Positions 24,403 to 38,100 of a stretch of DNA of 64,000 bases are shown here, one piece after another. The DNA lies in contig VFFE01007570.1 in NCBI GenBank assembly GCA_008921705.1, positions 644-64,643 of the forward strand, in the 5' to 3' direction. Origin of the DNA: Burhinus oedicnemus. Taxonomy: Eukaryota; Chordata; Aves; Charadriiformes; Burhinidae. The notes beneath the pieces were generated by a model, which worked only from the letters and a program-made list of their open reading frames with translations, was not told the DNA's origin and did not search any database. Position numbers and translations under genes: made by a program. Position 1 is the stretch's first letter. Each line of letters opens with the position of its first letter.

Positions 24403-25859
24403 ATCTGCTTCTCCTTTCGTCATGAGCAGTCCCCTATGCTACTTTGTTCACTGATAATTTCTGCCTTGGGCCAGGCCTCTGGGCTGGATGTCACAGAAGG
24501 ATGGCTGTAAGGCAGGCTTTTAGTCTGAATAGACAATACCATCCAGGCTTGGTCTGAAGGCCTTGTATACTGCTAAAGCAATACTCATGGGTGTATAAAT
24601 ACAGTTATAAATGCTCCTTTATATTATTATCATTGTTGTTACTGAACATAAACTTTTGGATTGCAAGCCTAAAAAACCGCGCACACGTTCAAACCTAAAA
24701 AGAGGCAGGGTTCACTCCTGGCTTTTTCATCCTCTTCCCCACCCTCTTTCCTCCCTTTCACCCAGTACAATGTTGGAAGCACTGACACCAGGTACCAGTT
24801 TCCACCCCTCTCTGCTGGTTGAGTATGAAGATTTCATTTCAAAACCTTTTGACAGGGAGGAAATATCTCAGACCTGAAGATGGGCTGGGGGCCCTGCAGC
24901 TCCGGAGTGTTTGTGTGACGTGGAACCAAAACCCTGGCGTGGGTGACTTGCTGTCCCCTCATCCCTGCTTCCCTGGGGCATGCTTGCTCAGCACTGGCAA
25001 GCCTGGCTATGGTTTAAACGTGAATTTAGCCTCCTCGAGAGGAAAGGACACCTCATCTGAACCCAGACTGTTTGCTAGCCCCGTCCCGGGTTTGCTCTGG
25101 GTACCGAAATGGAGAGCAGCCACCCTGGGAGACCCAGCATGTGGATCTCATTCACAGAGAAGCTTTCTGCCCCAGGTAGGAAGGAGGACTTCCCCAAATT
25201 CCCCGACTTAATTCATCACCAGCACAGTGGTTCCCAGGAGAGCTGGCCACTGTCTCTTACTTCCCTGGGGAAGGACTGCACCCCTTTCCTTTGGCTCATA
25301 AAACACTACTGGATTTTCTGGTCAAAGCGCTGCCAGAGGAGCCTAGGCAATTTCTGTAGAACTCTTCCAAGGGATGTAAGCAACCCAGCAGAAGTGAAGG
25401 AATTATGGTCCTTCTCCCATAAAGTCTTGATTTAACTTAAAGAAACAAAAAAATCAAGGTTTTATACAATGATATGAAGTCACGTGACTACACTATCTCC
25501 ACCAAGTTGTCCAAAAACAAAAAGGAGGTTATAAATTTTGAAGAACACCAAAAGGCTTATTTTTTAAACGAGAAAAGACACTCACTGTCAAACATTTTTC
25601 TTGTAGCACCTCGAGTCTTTTGGGGAGGGCCAGAATGAATACTGTGTTTGCCTTCCAAATGCCCTTGGAGAAAGGCTGAGGTAAGCGAATGGGTGAGCAA
25701 ACCCAGGCTTTTTAAGAGAAGAGCAAAGGTCAGAAAAGCTCATCTTTAAAGCAGGAAACCAGGAAAAAAAAAAGAGCTGGCCACAGTTTATCGGAATGCT
25801 TTTCCCTCGTACTTTATGGTGTCTCCTGACTCTGTCACATCCCTTGTATTTTATGTGCA

Positions 25860-26340
25860 CCAGTGTCACTTGGTAACCATCCAGCTAAAGGCCACCTGTT
25901 GGAGAACATCTCAGAGCTGAATGCCAGCTTTGAAAAAAAGCCACAGATATGGTTAAAGCCATTCATGTCAGATGTAATTAGAGATTTACTGGGACATTGC
26001 TGGAAGAGCCTCTGGAACTTTCCAAAATGCTGGGTCGCTGACTATCAAATTTATTTGCTTTTCCATTTTAGCAATCAATGAATCTGCACTTGTGGACAGG
26101 CTGCTGAACTATTTCTCACGTCAATCACAATTAGAGAAGTGCTAATCATGTTAAGGATTTGTTAATCATACATTAAATTAAATGAATGACACATGCTTTT
26201 GTACGGTGTGCTCAACAAATGGCAAGCCCGTCTTAGACACTCTCCTTGCTCTTTATGGTATGCCTGTTTAGCCTACAAGTGTATAGTAATTTATACTTTT
26301 AATTAGATTATTGCAGTGCATAAAGTAAGTAGCATTCCTA
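25860..26340. promoter_or_regulatory. Candidate conserved non-coding block
   Basis: Unique AT-rich sequence with many TAAT/ATTA cores (CTAATCATG, GTTAATCATAC, TTTTAATTAGATTATTG). It shows no repeat similarity and no coding signal beyond a 72-codon chance frame. By texture it resembles vertebrate conserved elements. No alignment supports this yet. Confidence 0.25.
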
Positions 26341-28054
26341 TCAACTACTAGTCATCTTTTTCCTTTTACAGAGACCTCTGCACAGTCGGGACATTAGTAG
26401 ATCTACCTTATTGATATATTCCACAGTGCTGCTGAAAAATTGTTCGAAGGACTTGCACCCATTCAATGGGGAGGAAAAAAGGACATCATGTGGATGTGTC
26501 CCCTGAACAAGCCAGCAGTGGAAGACAGCTAATAAGTTGTGCTAAACTGGGGTTTGCATTGCCTTAGCGAGGTCAGTATGGGGAAGATGCATCAACAGGT
26601 ACAGAAGTGGAATATCCAAAGGTTTTCTCAGCCCTGGCTAAAAAGTGCCTCTTCTACAATCGAGAGAGGTTTGGCTAAAGTAAATGCTTGTTAATAGTGA
26701 AAGTGGGAGCATATATGTGTGAGAATGTATACACCTATCTATCTATATATATAAAAGGGAATGTAGGGAATATAAACCCAATTAATACAAATTTAAAAAT
26801 ACACTGTTTAGCAAAACAAGAGAAAATACAAGTGCACTGGCTGGCTGCTGGAAGAACACCCAGGGCTATTTACCTGTCCTTATCTCTCCTCAGCATTAGC
26901 TTTTGCGCGCTGCTGGTGCTGTGCTAGCTGCCTCTTTGCTCAGGAGCAGTGCAGCCTGTCTTCTACCAGGGTCACAGGCTGTTAAAGGAATTTTAATTCT
27001 ACCAGGAGCAAAATACTTGCTGTGATATCAGCCGATTGCTAGAGGGAGATGGCAAACTATTTAAGATGATAATTCAGTGGGAATTTGTATGAGTGTTAGC
27101 AAAAAAGCAAGATGGCCCTTTCCGATACTAATTTTGCAGAGGTCTTGGAGCACCATGCAAATCCCAGAAGTGTGGGAACACGCTGATTCTGTGTCAACAG
27201 CAGACTAGCTCTGGCTATTGAGCCAATACTAGACATTAGCAAATAGAAAATAATAAAAGGCCTTGAAAATGAAAGAAGGAGCAAAGGCAGAGAATTTAAT
27301 TCATGCTGATCCACATGGCCTTAAGGAAAATTGATCTGTTTATAAAGAAAATCTGATTTCCTTTTTTGATGAGATTACAAGTTTGTGTGATAAAGGAGCT
27401 TGCAGCAGAATAAGTATTCTTAGACTCTCCTTAAAGAAATCCTGCATGACACACAGGCTGGTGCTATCAATACAACACATTAAATGCCCTAAACTGTCTG
27501 TATGACAGATACCAAAAATTGTTCATCCACGGATACTCATAAATGGTCATTTCTAGTCACGTTATGCAGAGATCTGTATTAGAGTTAAACTCTGCTCATC
27601 ACTTCAAATTAAGAAGCATGCGTAAAATTCTTTCTAATTACAGGTACAGATGATGAAGAAAAGGCACAGTGGTGAGGAAAGGATGGTGATACAGAATGAC
27701 CTTGAGCTCTTGGGAAAGCTGGGCTTCAATGCCTACCCGCAGCCTAGGGCTTCCATAAGCACTTCTGGCTGTACCCTGTGTCAGGTGTGGTGTCACAGCC
27801 AAAACGTGCTTTGATACTGCTGCCAAGTGGGGATCACACCTCACAGGACCACAGCTGGAAAAAGAGTCGGGCCATCCCCTCAGGGTGGGGAGCTGCATCC
27901 TCAGAAATATCAGCTCCCTACAGCAGCTTGAGAGGTGACAATGTACAAGGACCAGCACAGTCACCTAGGGCAGTGCTAGCAGCTAGAATCCTGGGTATAT
28001 AATCAGAGGAGCAGTGAGGTAAATTTAGCTCTGTTGTCAACAGAGATACTAGCA

Positions 28055-28385
28055 CATAATTCTGGTGTCCCCATTTTCAAAGGGACTTGAGAAGCTACAG
28101 AGACTGCAGTGAAGAGCTGCCAAAATGAATTGAAGGCTGGAAAAACTGCTGTGTACTCAGAGACAGGAAGAATCTGTTAATTTTTCAAAAACAGACTGCA
28201 GGGAGATTGAGTTTCTGTGTGTAATTTCCTGTGTGAGGGGGAAAAAAAGAGTCTTAATATCTGGAAGTTAAATCCAAGTGCATTCAAACAAGAAATAGTG
28301 ACAGACGTTTTCAGCTGTGAGGCTGTTAGTTGCTGGAACAAGTTACAAAGGAAAATGATGTATTTGCCATCATTAGGTGTCTCTG
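28055..28385 (+). mobile_element. Ancient L3/CR1-like LINE 3' fragment
   Basis: Diverged 3' coding region of a CR1-clade LINE. TGGTGTCCCCATTTTCAAAG at about 28062 corresponds to the FW.PHFKKD region. GAGACTGCAGTGAAGAGCTGCC follows (RVQRRA). CTGGAAGTTAAATCCAAGTG near 28262 and GGCTGTTAGTTGCTGGAACA near 28321 match the late ORF2 part before the stop. Several in-frame stops are present. It runs to the edge of the pyrimidine tract, which replaces its natural 3' end. Confidence 0.6.
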
Positions 28386-28416
28386 GGCAAATCTTTCTGG
28401 GGAAACTACTTTTCTG

Positions 28417-28549
28417 TTTTCTCTTCTCTCTTCTCTTCTCTTCTCTTCTCTTCTCTTCTCTTCTCTTCTCTTCTCTTCTCTTCTCTTCTCTTCTCTTCTC
28501 TCCTCTCCTCTCCTCTCCTCTCCTCTCCTCTCCTCTTCTCTTTTTTCCC
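28417..28549. repeat. Pure pyrimidine (TTCTC)n/(TCCTC)n microsatellite
   Basis: There are 133 uninterrupted pyrimidines. The core is 14 perfect TTCTC units (28431-28500), then 7 TCCTC units (28501-28535) and one TTCTC. Long mirror-symmetric purine-pyrimidine tracts can form triplex (H-)DNA and are length-unstable. Six frames across it give repetitive S/L/F or R/E peptides that are not genes. Confidence 0.97.
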
Positions 28550-31500
28550 AGAAAGACACAGCACTATGGCCTTTGTTGTGCAGCAGATGAGAGAGGTGAT
28601 CAGATTTTAAAGTCTGTGCATTATTAAGAAGTTACCTCTACACATTAGGATGCAATAGAGGATACGGTTCTACAAAGACAGTGCAAGTCACAGCCATGTA
28701 TTCAAGTCCATTAAATGTCACTGTCATGTCTACTGCTGAGCCTCTGGGACTGATAGTTAACTTTAAAAATGGACTGGATTTCTTCCCGCATGGTGGCTGT
28801 GTTCTAGCAGGTAGAATAAAGTTGCTTATATGACTGAATTAGACTTGGGCGCGGATGAGGGAGGCAGGTGTTGGCTGGAAGAGCATGCACCCGGAATGTG
28901 TTTAGATATCCCGGATAGCACTTTCCAGTGCAAAACAGATACAGATCCTCATCCAGCCTCACACTCTTACCTGTTTACTCTAGGGCTGCTGGAAGCTAAA
29001 CACACTCCTGCTTCTCTCCAGTTGCCATGTAACAGCCCCGTCTGTTGTCACAACCCAACTCTTGCACTTGACCAAGACATCTTGGCTTTTTTGGACCGCT
29101 CTCAGCTGTTTTTTCTCTATCTTCTATCGAATGTTAAGTTTCAAGAGACTTAGTAGGCTCTTTCTGGAAAAGGTAGACTTGCTTAAATAGAATAATTTCT
29201 CCAAGTGTTTTTACCTCTAAGTTGCAAATGTCATTCAACCCAAAGTAACTATTTTGTGTTTGTGTAGTAGATTTCGTGCACACTAGGGAGCATTTCAGAC
29301 CCGCTGTGTTTCACTGCTAATAGGGTTTGCAGCTATGTTTGTGAATTCCAGATACCTCGTTTACTTCACTGAGCTTCAAGTTTATACACTATAAAGAACC
29401 AGAATGAAATATTAACCACGCATAGCTAAATGGAGAGTTTGTACAGTACCCTGCACTACATTTTTCTCCATATTCCATTGGAAAAAGGACAAAGGCACAA
29501 TAAGGCTAAAATAAATCTATTACATATGGGCTTTAGAAAACATTTTCTTTACTTCCAAAATACCCTGACTTGCATATAATTTATGTGGAGCATGCAGTTG
29601 ATTTAGAGAAGACCCTAAAATGATGCATTAATCCAAATTCAGTTGGAAACTGGAATAGCTGTAACTGATCTGTTGTCACAACAGCAGTACACAGAAGTCA
29701 TAGGAACAGACTGAGAAGATAATGCTGCTAAATTGTAGATGTTTTCCCACAGGATCTTCAGCCAGCTACAAAGATTTTCATAGTTTTCAAAGAGATACAG
29801 CAAAGATAAAAATTGTATTTCAAGTATTTTCCTTGCCTACTTTATGTGAATGAAACTATTGCTTATGGTTTTTTGTCATTTAAATGATCACTTCACCTTA
29901 TATTTCCCCTTTTTTATATTCCCCTCAGTGTATTTATATTTCTAGCCCATCCCTTCATTCCCACACATCAGGACATCACCTACATGTTAGGATTTACAGC
30001 ATAGGATTCAGTTTAAACCAGAAAAGGACTGAAACCTAATTGGGCCAGTTCTAAAGCAGAAAACAGGGATAAAGCTCTTATTAACTTGAAGTTTGTAGGC
30101 CTTGACCTAAGTTAATAAAGAAATATTTGGTTTTATACCAGAGTTGTTTTCTTAATCCCCTAAATATTTGTTCATACCAGACATCAGTTCCAGAAGCCTC
30201 TGCAGCCTGGGGACTGCTGGAGCTGCTCGATCTGCAGTTGCCAGGCTGCTTACAAAACCGGAGGAGGGAAGCTGGGAAACTCTCCCTCAAGGTGGCCATC
30301 ACAAATACGGAGCCATCTCTTTGTCTCTGTCCCTTCCCAGAGGACATGTACAGCCAGTGTACCATATTTTGTGGGTACACATGCCGTAGTGGCAGGAAGT
30401 ATGCTTTGCAGTGACCAAGAGGAGCAGCTCTCTGTGCAGCCCCTCTCCAGCTGACTGACGAGGGGGTAATCAGACCAAGACAGTCCAACTGACAGCCCTG
30501 AAATGATGGTAAGCCACAAATTATCTGGACATGCCAACAGGGAAAAGCGAGTCTGTCTCACAGCATGGGCAACCCTGTGCCCACACAAGTGCCAGAGACC
30601 CTGTTGCTGACTCTCTTCCAGAAGAAGTTTGTCCTTAGCCCTGGGTACCCACCTTCATCTTACCCCTCCAATAAGGGAATATGCCTGTGGTGGCCTGAAT
30701 GCCCTATAACCCTTCATGGATCCCCTGCTTTTCTGTGTAGGTGGCTGCAATGCTTCACCCGTGCTGAAGGCCTCACCTGTCTTCCTTGTCTGAACTTGTA
30801 TGACCTTCCTAATGCAGGCAAGGTTTTCTCTGCTGTCTAAGAAAGCCCACCATGAAAAGTGTAAGGAAGCAAACAAACCATCGGTGTGATAAGCACATGG
30901 AACTTGTGGTCATCACCAGGATTTTTAATTGTCATTTGCAATGTGAGCAGATCCACGTCCCACCACACAATTTGCTTGGATACAAAAGGCTAGTCTTGTC
31001 TAGGCTGGTCACGTGGGTGCTTCCGTATTTGTTTGCTGCATTTTTCTTGTTATTCATAATTTATTTAGAACCAACCACGTTCAAAGTCAAAACAAAGACA
31101 ATATGTTCAGTCACTCAGATTATAGGCCATTCCCCAGGGCAATAACCCAAGACTACAAAAATTCATACAATGCCTTCAAAAAAGAAGGAAAAACAGCAGC
31201 CTCACTGTTTGGCAAGAAAGAGCTATGATTTTGTTGAGACTTGCTTAAAAGAAACATTATCAGACTTTGTTTTGTACTCTTACAGAGGAATCTGTGCATA
31301 AACATAAATTATTCAAGCATTCAGGATTTAGGATATGCTGGAGTAAAAATGTCCATCACTGTACCCTCTCTTTGCCCTGTGTTCCTCAAAACAATCCTCC
31401 TGTGCTGGGCTGCCTAATGATCCACAAAATGTTGGCCTGCTCATTGCATGAAGTGACTTTCTATCCCATGAAAAGATGGTTCATGTCAGAGTTATGAACC

Positions 31501-32000
31501 ACAGAAGGGCAGGCTAGGAAAACTGTTCAGAAAGCTGTCTCGGTTTTGATGAGAGACCTCTGGATGTTTACAGCTGTTGAAAGACTCAGCAACAAGCTTC
31601 AAAAAAGAGGCCACAGGACAGTGGTTACGCTACTAAAAATAAAGACGTTTTTCCTGGAGATGTACTTGATGACTTGAAAGTGGCCTCTCTGCAGGCACAG
31701 GGGAATGATGCTCACTGTTCACTGTCTGGCAGCCGCTTGGCTATGGCCTTCTGGTTGTTGAAATGAACTATAGGATGAGGGGGAAGTAGGGGAGATGTGC
31801 CTATGGAAATGTTATAAATGTCTAACCCCAAGCAGGCTTCCTCAAACAGACTATTCTTTTTTTTGCTTCTCATTTTTTCTAGTCTGAAGTACACAGAGTT
31901 GCAGATCAAAGTGATATTTCCTGTTAAATTGTCCAATTGTCCTTCTTGCTGCTAGTCCTACAGCGCAACACATCTAAACTTAGCTAATTGCAACTTCTTC

Positions 32001-32013
32001 TTTTTTTTTTTTT
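32001..32013. repeat. Poly-T run (T13)
   Basis: Thirteen consecutive T residues within a T-rich flank. No element is recognised beside it. Confidence 0.9.
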
Positions 32014-33410
32014 AATTTATTGCTTAGACATACCATACCTTTCTTTCTTAAGTGATAGTCATTTTTGGATACTGGGAGTATACCATTGGGGAGGATTCCT
32101 GTTCTTGTACTCATCTCTACATATCTCTTTTCAGACGCTTTTGGAGACAGATTACCAAGATGATTGCACTTTTGGTCATATGTCATTATAGTTTCTTCCC
32201 CCCAAAAGAAAGCTGTTTTCTGAATAACAACAAACATGGACAGACCCTCATTATGAGTAGTTTTGTAACGCAGTTTTCCAAAGCAGCTGTAGTTTGGGCC
32301 ATTTACACCAGTAGTACAGAAGCCTTATTCCCTGGGTACCTTTCCCAGGTGGATAACCTGAGCTAGTGTTGTGGGTGGATCAATGGCTAATGAGCAGCCA
32401 TGGTATGGCAGAAATTTTTATGACTCCACTTAGCTTAATCTGCAATCAGATACCGTTTCTTAAATGAAATTGCTGACTAAACTTCAGTCCTATGGACCAT
32501 TTGAAAACCTTAAATGTGTTATTCACTGGTCACTTTACTTCTAGACTGTATGTTGACCTTTGTGTGTATTCCCTCTAATTCGTTAGTGAAGATATAAAAA
32601 TAAGCTTCAGAAGTAGTTAAGCAGAAAGGTTCTACTTTTTATCCCTCATCAAAAGTCTTAAGGCATTGTCATAGAATTAGCTGAGGTGGTACAGATGACT
32701 GACTGTTATGCAAACTTTGTGGAAGAAACAAGAAGAAGAAAAAGATAAATCAGTAGAACTGTAGGAAATAAAAAGGCTCAGTTACTGTGCTTTGTAACCT
32801 GAAAGAAAACCCAGTAAAAGCAGAAGAAAACAGATCATATGATCCAGTAGTTCAGTAAAACCATCTTTATATAGAATGGTTTTTTTCCCAATGTACTAAT
32901 TTAAATCACTTCTGCAGATGAAGGAAAAAACCTACATATCCTCCCTTATGAATTTAAAGAGAAAAGACCAAGAGCGGTTTCCTCATTTTCTCCCATGACA
33001 GAGCAAAGCTCTGCACAATGATCAGAGTTTTACCATAAATCACAGTCCATGTGACCTTTTAATTTATTTATTTGTAGTACCTACCGAAACCAGAAGAGGC
33101 CTTTACACTATTATCTGAAAGGGCAATGAGTAAGGGTCAAGCCCTTCTTTTTCTGAAGTCAAACAGGCTGGGAACTAGTGTTTTCTGCACTGGTTGGTAG
33201 AAGAGAACTGAATTCCAGGGTAGGTGTGTCTTGCACCCTGGCCACAGTCTGATCAGGGAAGAGATTTGTGGTCTGTTGATGGCTGAAGAGTTTTCAACCA
33301 ACACTGCCCACACTGCTGCCTAACCCATCTGCATCTGCTCTGGGAACTATTGACTCTTCCTTACTCAAGGACCAGAAACAACCATATCAAATTATTTATC
33401 TTCCTCTTTC

Positions 33411-33433
33411 CTCTCTCTCTCTCTCTCTCTCTC
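33411..33433. repeat. (CT)n dinucleotide repeat
   Basis: Eleven and a half CT units within a 35-nt pure pyrimidine run (33399-33433). Confidence 0.95.
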
Positions 33434-35097
33434 AACACTTGAATGAGAGATAGGATTCCTGTCTGGACTTGCCTTAACATTTGCCAGTGAAGGACATTAA
33501 TCCCAGAGACAGGCAAATCTCCCATCTCATTTTCTCTTCTGCTTGAAGACTCCCCTCCTTTTTCTCCTCACCTCTCTCCCTAGCACTGTCAGAGAGATCA
33601 CATCTCTCCTCTGGGACGGCTGGGACTGTCTGGGGCAACCCGTGGGGAGACACCCCCAGCCAATTTAGCAGGTCAGCCACAGCACAGGTATGAACTTGGC
33701 AGAGGTACGATCTGATCTACCCACTCTGCCTTTTCTCCACCAGGTATCAGTGGACTTGTTTTGCCTGCAGCATCTGAGTGACAAAACTAGCTAGGCTGTG
33801 GAGATAAAACAGAAAATTACTGAGCGGATGAGGGCTGAGAAAATCCAAGGATGAGATGGAGAAGCAGGTAAGAAAAGCTAAAGCTGAACAGCCAGCAGCA
33901 AACTGGAAATAAAAGCCCATAGCTCTCCCTGGGTTTGTACAAATTTTCTACTTTTATATCCGTGAAAGTGACTCACGACTCCCTTAGAACTGAATGTCAG
34001 GATGACGAGGCAAAACCTGGCAGGCAGCCTTCCTGTGCTGTTCCTGTTCTTGCTCAGCACTATTTCTCCCCTCCCACATGGCACTTCCTTTAAAACACTA
34101 GAGCTGGTTCTGGGGAAAGTTTTGAAATGCCAACACGAAGGCAAAAATCAAAACTTACCTTCCAAATGCTTTTCATAGTTAAATTGATAGAGAAGAGCCT
34201 GACAGGTAAGGTTTTCAGGCTGCTAGACTCCGCGAAACTCTGAAAGACTTTTAAGGGAGAGCAGCTTATTAGGTACATTGCTGCAGATGTCTTTCTGTCC
34301 AGTCATACTGTGTGCGTGTATCACCCAACACCCATGGAAGCCCCTTGGTAATTTCCATATACATTGCTAGAAGGGTAGTGCTCTCAAATATAATGTTATT
34401 TTTTTCTACAAGAGTCCAGAAAATACACAGCTAGCTAGAGAAACAAAACCCTGGAAGCATGTAAGGTTGAGGTGGTCTTCTCATTAGACATCAGAGAATC
34501 CACACCGAATGCCCCAAACAAAGGAGAGGTTTTGGTTTGACCTTATGCATTATTTGATAATGCTGACTCTAACACAACATCATAAACAACTACTTTTCAA
34601 TTTTGTATTTGTATAGGGCAGTCCGACCTTGCTCTTATTTTTAATTGCTAAAAAATCTCTGTTTCTAGTTGTACCTGGTATATGTGTTGCACATACACTG
34701 GCATTTTTTCAGATTTATTATCTTATAGATAAGAAACCTCAACACATCCCTATTTTAATTTGTCTGTATTTTAAATTCTCATCATGATCTGAAAGGTACT
34801 AAGGGTTTTGTCAAACAAATGTAAGGATTTGCTGTTTGTCAGCTAAAAATCTGTTACCTCAGCTCCTTGAAAGAAATGTTGTTCTGGTTTGTATGAGTTT
34901 CTGGTCTCTGTCAGGGCTCCTAGGCACTGTGGCAATACAGATAAATAGTAACTGCATCTAGTGCCAAATGGCACAGGTGCAAAAATAGTTTGTACCAGCT
35001 AAATAGAAAATGAATGCTTCTCCCACGCTTTGCAAGAAAATTTGATTTTCTGAAAAAAGAACAGAAACCTCTAGGTTACCTTTTTTTCATTAAAATT

Positions 35098-35109
35098 AAA
35101 AAAAAAAAA
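35098..35109. repeat. Poly-A run (A12)
   Basis: Twelve A residues following an AT-rich lead. No retrocopy is identified. Confidence 0.9.
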
Positions 35110-38100
35110 TACCACCAAGAACAAATGTATTTTAGAAATGACTCTGCAGTGACTGTTGAGAGGTGTTTATTAGCTCTGTCACATCCCTGTCCTTTCCACA
35201 CACAGCATGCTCACCGGGCAAGCGGCGCCTGTAGCAGACCTTGCAACTCCACTGCTGAGGAGTCGCGTTCCCTGGGGAAGCGGTGAGGCAGGGCAGAAAA
35301 CAAGCTGAGGGAGGAGAACCACTGAACCACAGCTTTCATAAGGTCCTAGGGTCAAAGTTTCAATTAATTTAAATTGTTTTCTCAATAAATTAAACATTCA
35401 TTTCATAAAGCAAATGTTTAATTGGGAAAAAAAATACGTTACATTGGTTTTCACCAAAAATAATTTTGAAGGAAAATTTTGGACTAACCTAATCAATAAG
35501 TAAGCTATATCAGTCCTGTAGGGATGGTCTGTGATTCCCAGTATCTGGCCAAAGGAAACAAGAATCTACACAGCCACAAAATCTAAGACTGAGACATTTA
35601 CTGCTGCAAGACTGCATGCTTCTCCTCCTTCTTAGTTGTGGTAGAGGATTATTGTATGGTGTTTTCATCAGAAACCCTGATGTCTTTAAAAGAAGTTGGC
35701 CAGCACATGTTGCTCTTTGATGGTGATGCCCATTTATCGTTTTGTTCAATGGTTAAATAGTATTTGACTTTTTTGTTCCAGCTCCAGATTCTGAAGACAC
35801 AAGACTGAGTAAGAATCTCAGATTTCATTTTTTAAAATGACACCTTCAGGCCTTGTGATAAAGAAAGCCTGTAAAGGTAACATCTAATCCTTCCCTTCCC
35901 ACGCATATCCAACCTTTCCTTATACTATAAGCTTAAGTATCAGAAGGCCATTAACACAAGCCAGAGACACTGTTTTTAATCTCCAGTTTGTTGAAATCTG
36001 CCTCATTGTTTGTCTTTTTCGTAACACTTGGCATTGGCAATGATTAATGCTGCCAACATTTTCATTGCCAGGAAAGATGTTTCTTTCCTCTCCGGAGTGC
36101 AAGCGAAGCCTGGAGACACCTCCTGCTCTGGGGCTGCCTTTCCTCCCTCACCTATGGGGAGCACAGCTAAGGAGAAGGACGGAAATCTCATGCAGAAATC
36201 AGGAGCAGAGGAGTATTTCCAAGCGGGAAGGAAGGAAAAGCAGCAGTTTACAATTTTGCTGTGGGTCAAGAGCAATGGGAAAAAAGTCAAGAAGCTCCAA
36301 ACAGCTTTTCACTTTCTTTTCCACTCCTGCTGATATGTAACTCAGAAGGTGCTGGTAACCTCTCTTCTCCCCTCCTCAGGCACAGCACTATACCTCCACA
36401 ATTGCCCCAAGAAATGCTGCTTGACAGAAAGCTGTAATCAGAGCAATTTGATTGACCTACAGCCTGCTCTAGGTTGACTCAGAAAATGAGGGCTACCAGG
36501 ATGAGGCCAGCATGGTTATGGTCCATACCCAGGCTGTGGGTTAAGACACCTCACTTACACTGACGCAGTGACCTGCGTTAAGTTTAGCCCTATGTGGGGC
36601 AGATCTCCACCTGCTTCTTCTCAATTTTTGCTCTCCCTGTAAAGTGGGGTGATCAGGACAGGCATTTTTGGCTGGCCATTTGCAGCTGGATGCTTGCCAG
36701 CTCCTTTTCACCTCCTGAACACCACAGAAGTGCCAGATCAGATTTGAGGATCTGGCCTATTATTTTTTGATTATTGTCCCAAGGATAGAAGAGTACCCTC
36801 TTCACTTGTCAGCAACTAATAGGTCACAAGTTGGCCGGTTTACCAAACATGAAAACAATTTGCCAACAGCAGGGACTTACACCCTAAAAGGAGAGAACAC
36901 GCTTTTAGCTGGCAGCCTCCTCGCCACCCTGAACAAAGGAGAGATACAGGGTATCGGTAGCTGCTTTTAAGTTGTCCCAAGTGCTAACTTGTTTCTGATT
37001 TTTAAGCTGTCTGTCTTTCGAGTCTTGCTTGTCTATTGCTAACAACTGCTCAGTGAGCTAATACTTCTTAAGAGCTGCTATCACTCACCCATACTGCCCG
37101 GTCTGGAAAACAGACATGAAGTTTTTGATAGCTCAGTCCTTATCCCACTGCACTGGTGGGATCCTGCCACCGATGACCAAGGGTGGAGGATTAAAGCCAA
37201 GTTATTCTGCTGCCTATTGTCAGGCTTCAGCAGTCTTAAATGTGCTGAAAGGGCCTAGATTTATTTCATTTCAAGTGATTGTAGTGCCAGCTGCATCCTA
37301 TGTGAATATAGAGAAAAAAAATCCTATTTATCCCTAATGGTATCTTAGTATATTTTAATTGCATATTCTTCCTTCCCTTGTATACAGCAGCTACAGAACT
37401 TGGAAAGAAATGCCAGTAGTAGACGAAGGAGGTTTGGAAGTTACACAGGGATGTGGAGGAGGGGAGAGAAGGTTTAGGATGGACAGGTGGGAATTGCAGC
37501 CCCTTCCTCCCACTGCTCACTGCCAACACTCCCCAGCCTCACATCTCTGCAGCCCTTCCCTTGGATCCCCCGCTGCTTTGCAACACTCTCCCAATAGAGA
37601 GATGCTTAAGATGGGAAGGGAACTTGTAAGGCACTGAAATGTTGCCCTCAGCTGTGATTCACGCTGGGAACAGTCCTTGGCCCTCGCATTCGGCCCTATA
37701 GTGCATTTTGGCAGAGGAGCAGGGGTTGGGCTTGGCTGCCTGAAGTTCATGGAGTTATAACAGGAATACTTTTTATTCTTATTAAGGCAATGAGCTGAGT
37801 GTGGTTATTTAGGGTATTTGTGGGAAGATTCACCAGCCCTGATATAAGGACCTGTAAGTTAGGGAGTTATTTCAGCTGCCCGCACAGAGGTGGCTCGTGC
37901 ACTGTGAGGTGCCCTGGGGTACCCCAGACAGCCACAACAGCACGAGTCACCTCCAGCTGCTGTCTCTTCTCTCCTGCCCCATACAGATGTCTCGGAGACC
38001 ACAAGGTATATCCAGTGGCACTAGACAGCTCCCTGTGGGCAACTGGCCCCTTGAGGGCTGAGACTAATATAGTCTCTTTTTCTAGGAATGAATAGGCTAC

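Larger units (their letters stand above)
22470..28050. other. Non-coding unique sequence
   Basis: No gene is recognised. It includes T-rich and A-rich tracts, a poly-A run, a CTCF-like site and a candidate conserved block, all listed separately. The 24611-25435 area has several overlapping open frames without recognisable content. Confidence 0.5.

Noticed and set aside
28217..28627. Open frames through the pentanucleotide repeat
   Set aside because: Repetitive S/L/F or R/E translation of a stop-free microsatellite, not a protein.
33745..33867. Interval between a good acceptor and CAG|GTAAGA
   Set aside because: The frame from the acceptor soon meets TAG and no partner exons are visible. Possible non-coding exon only.
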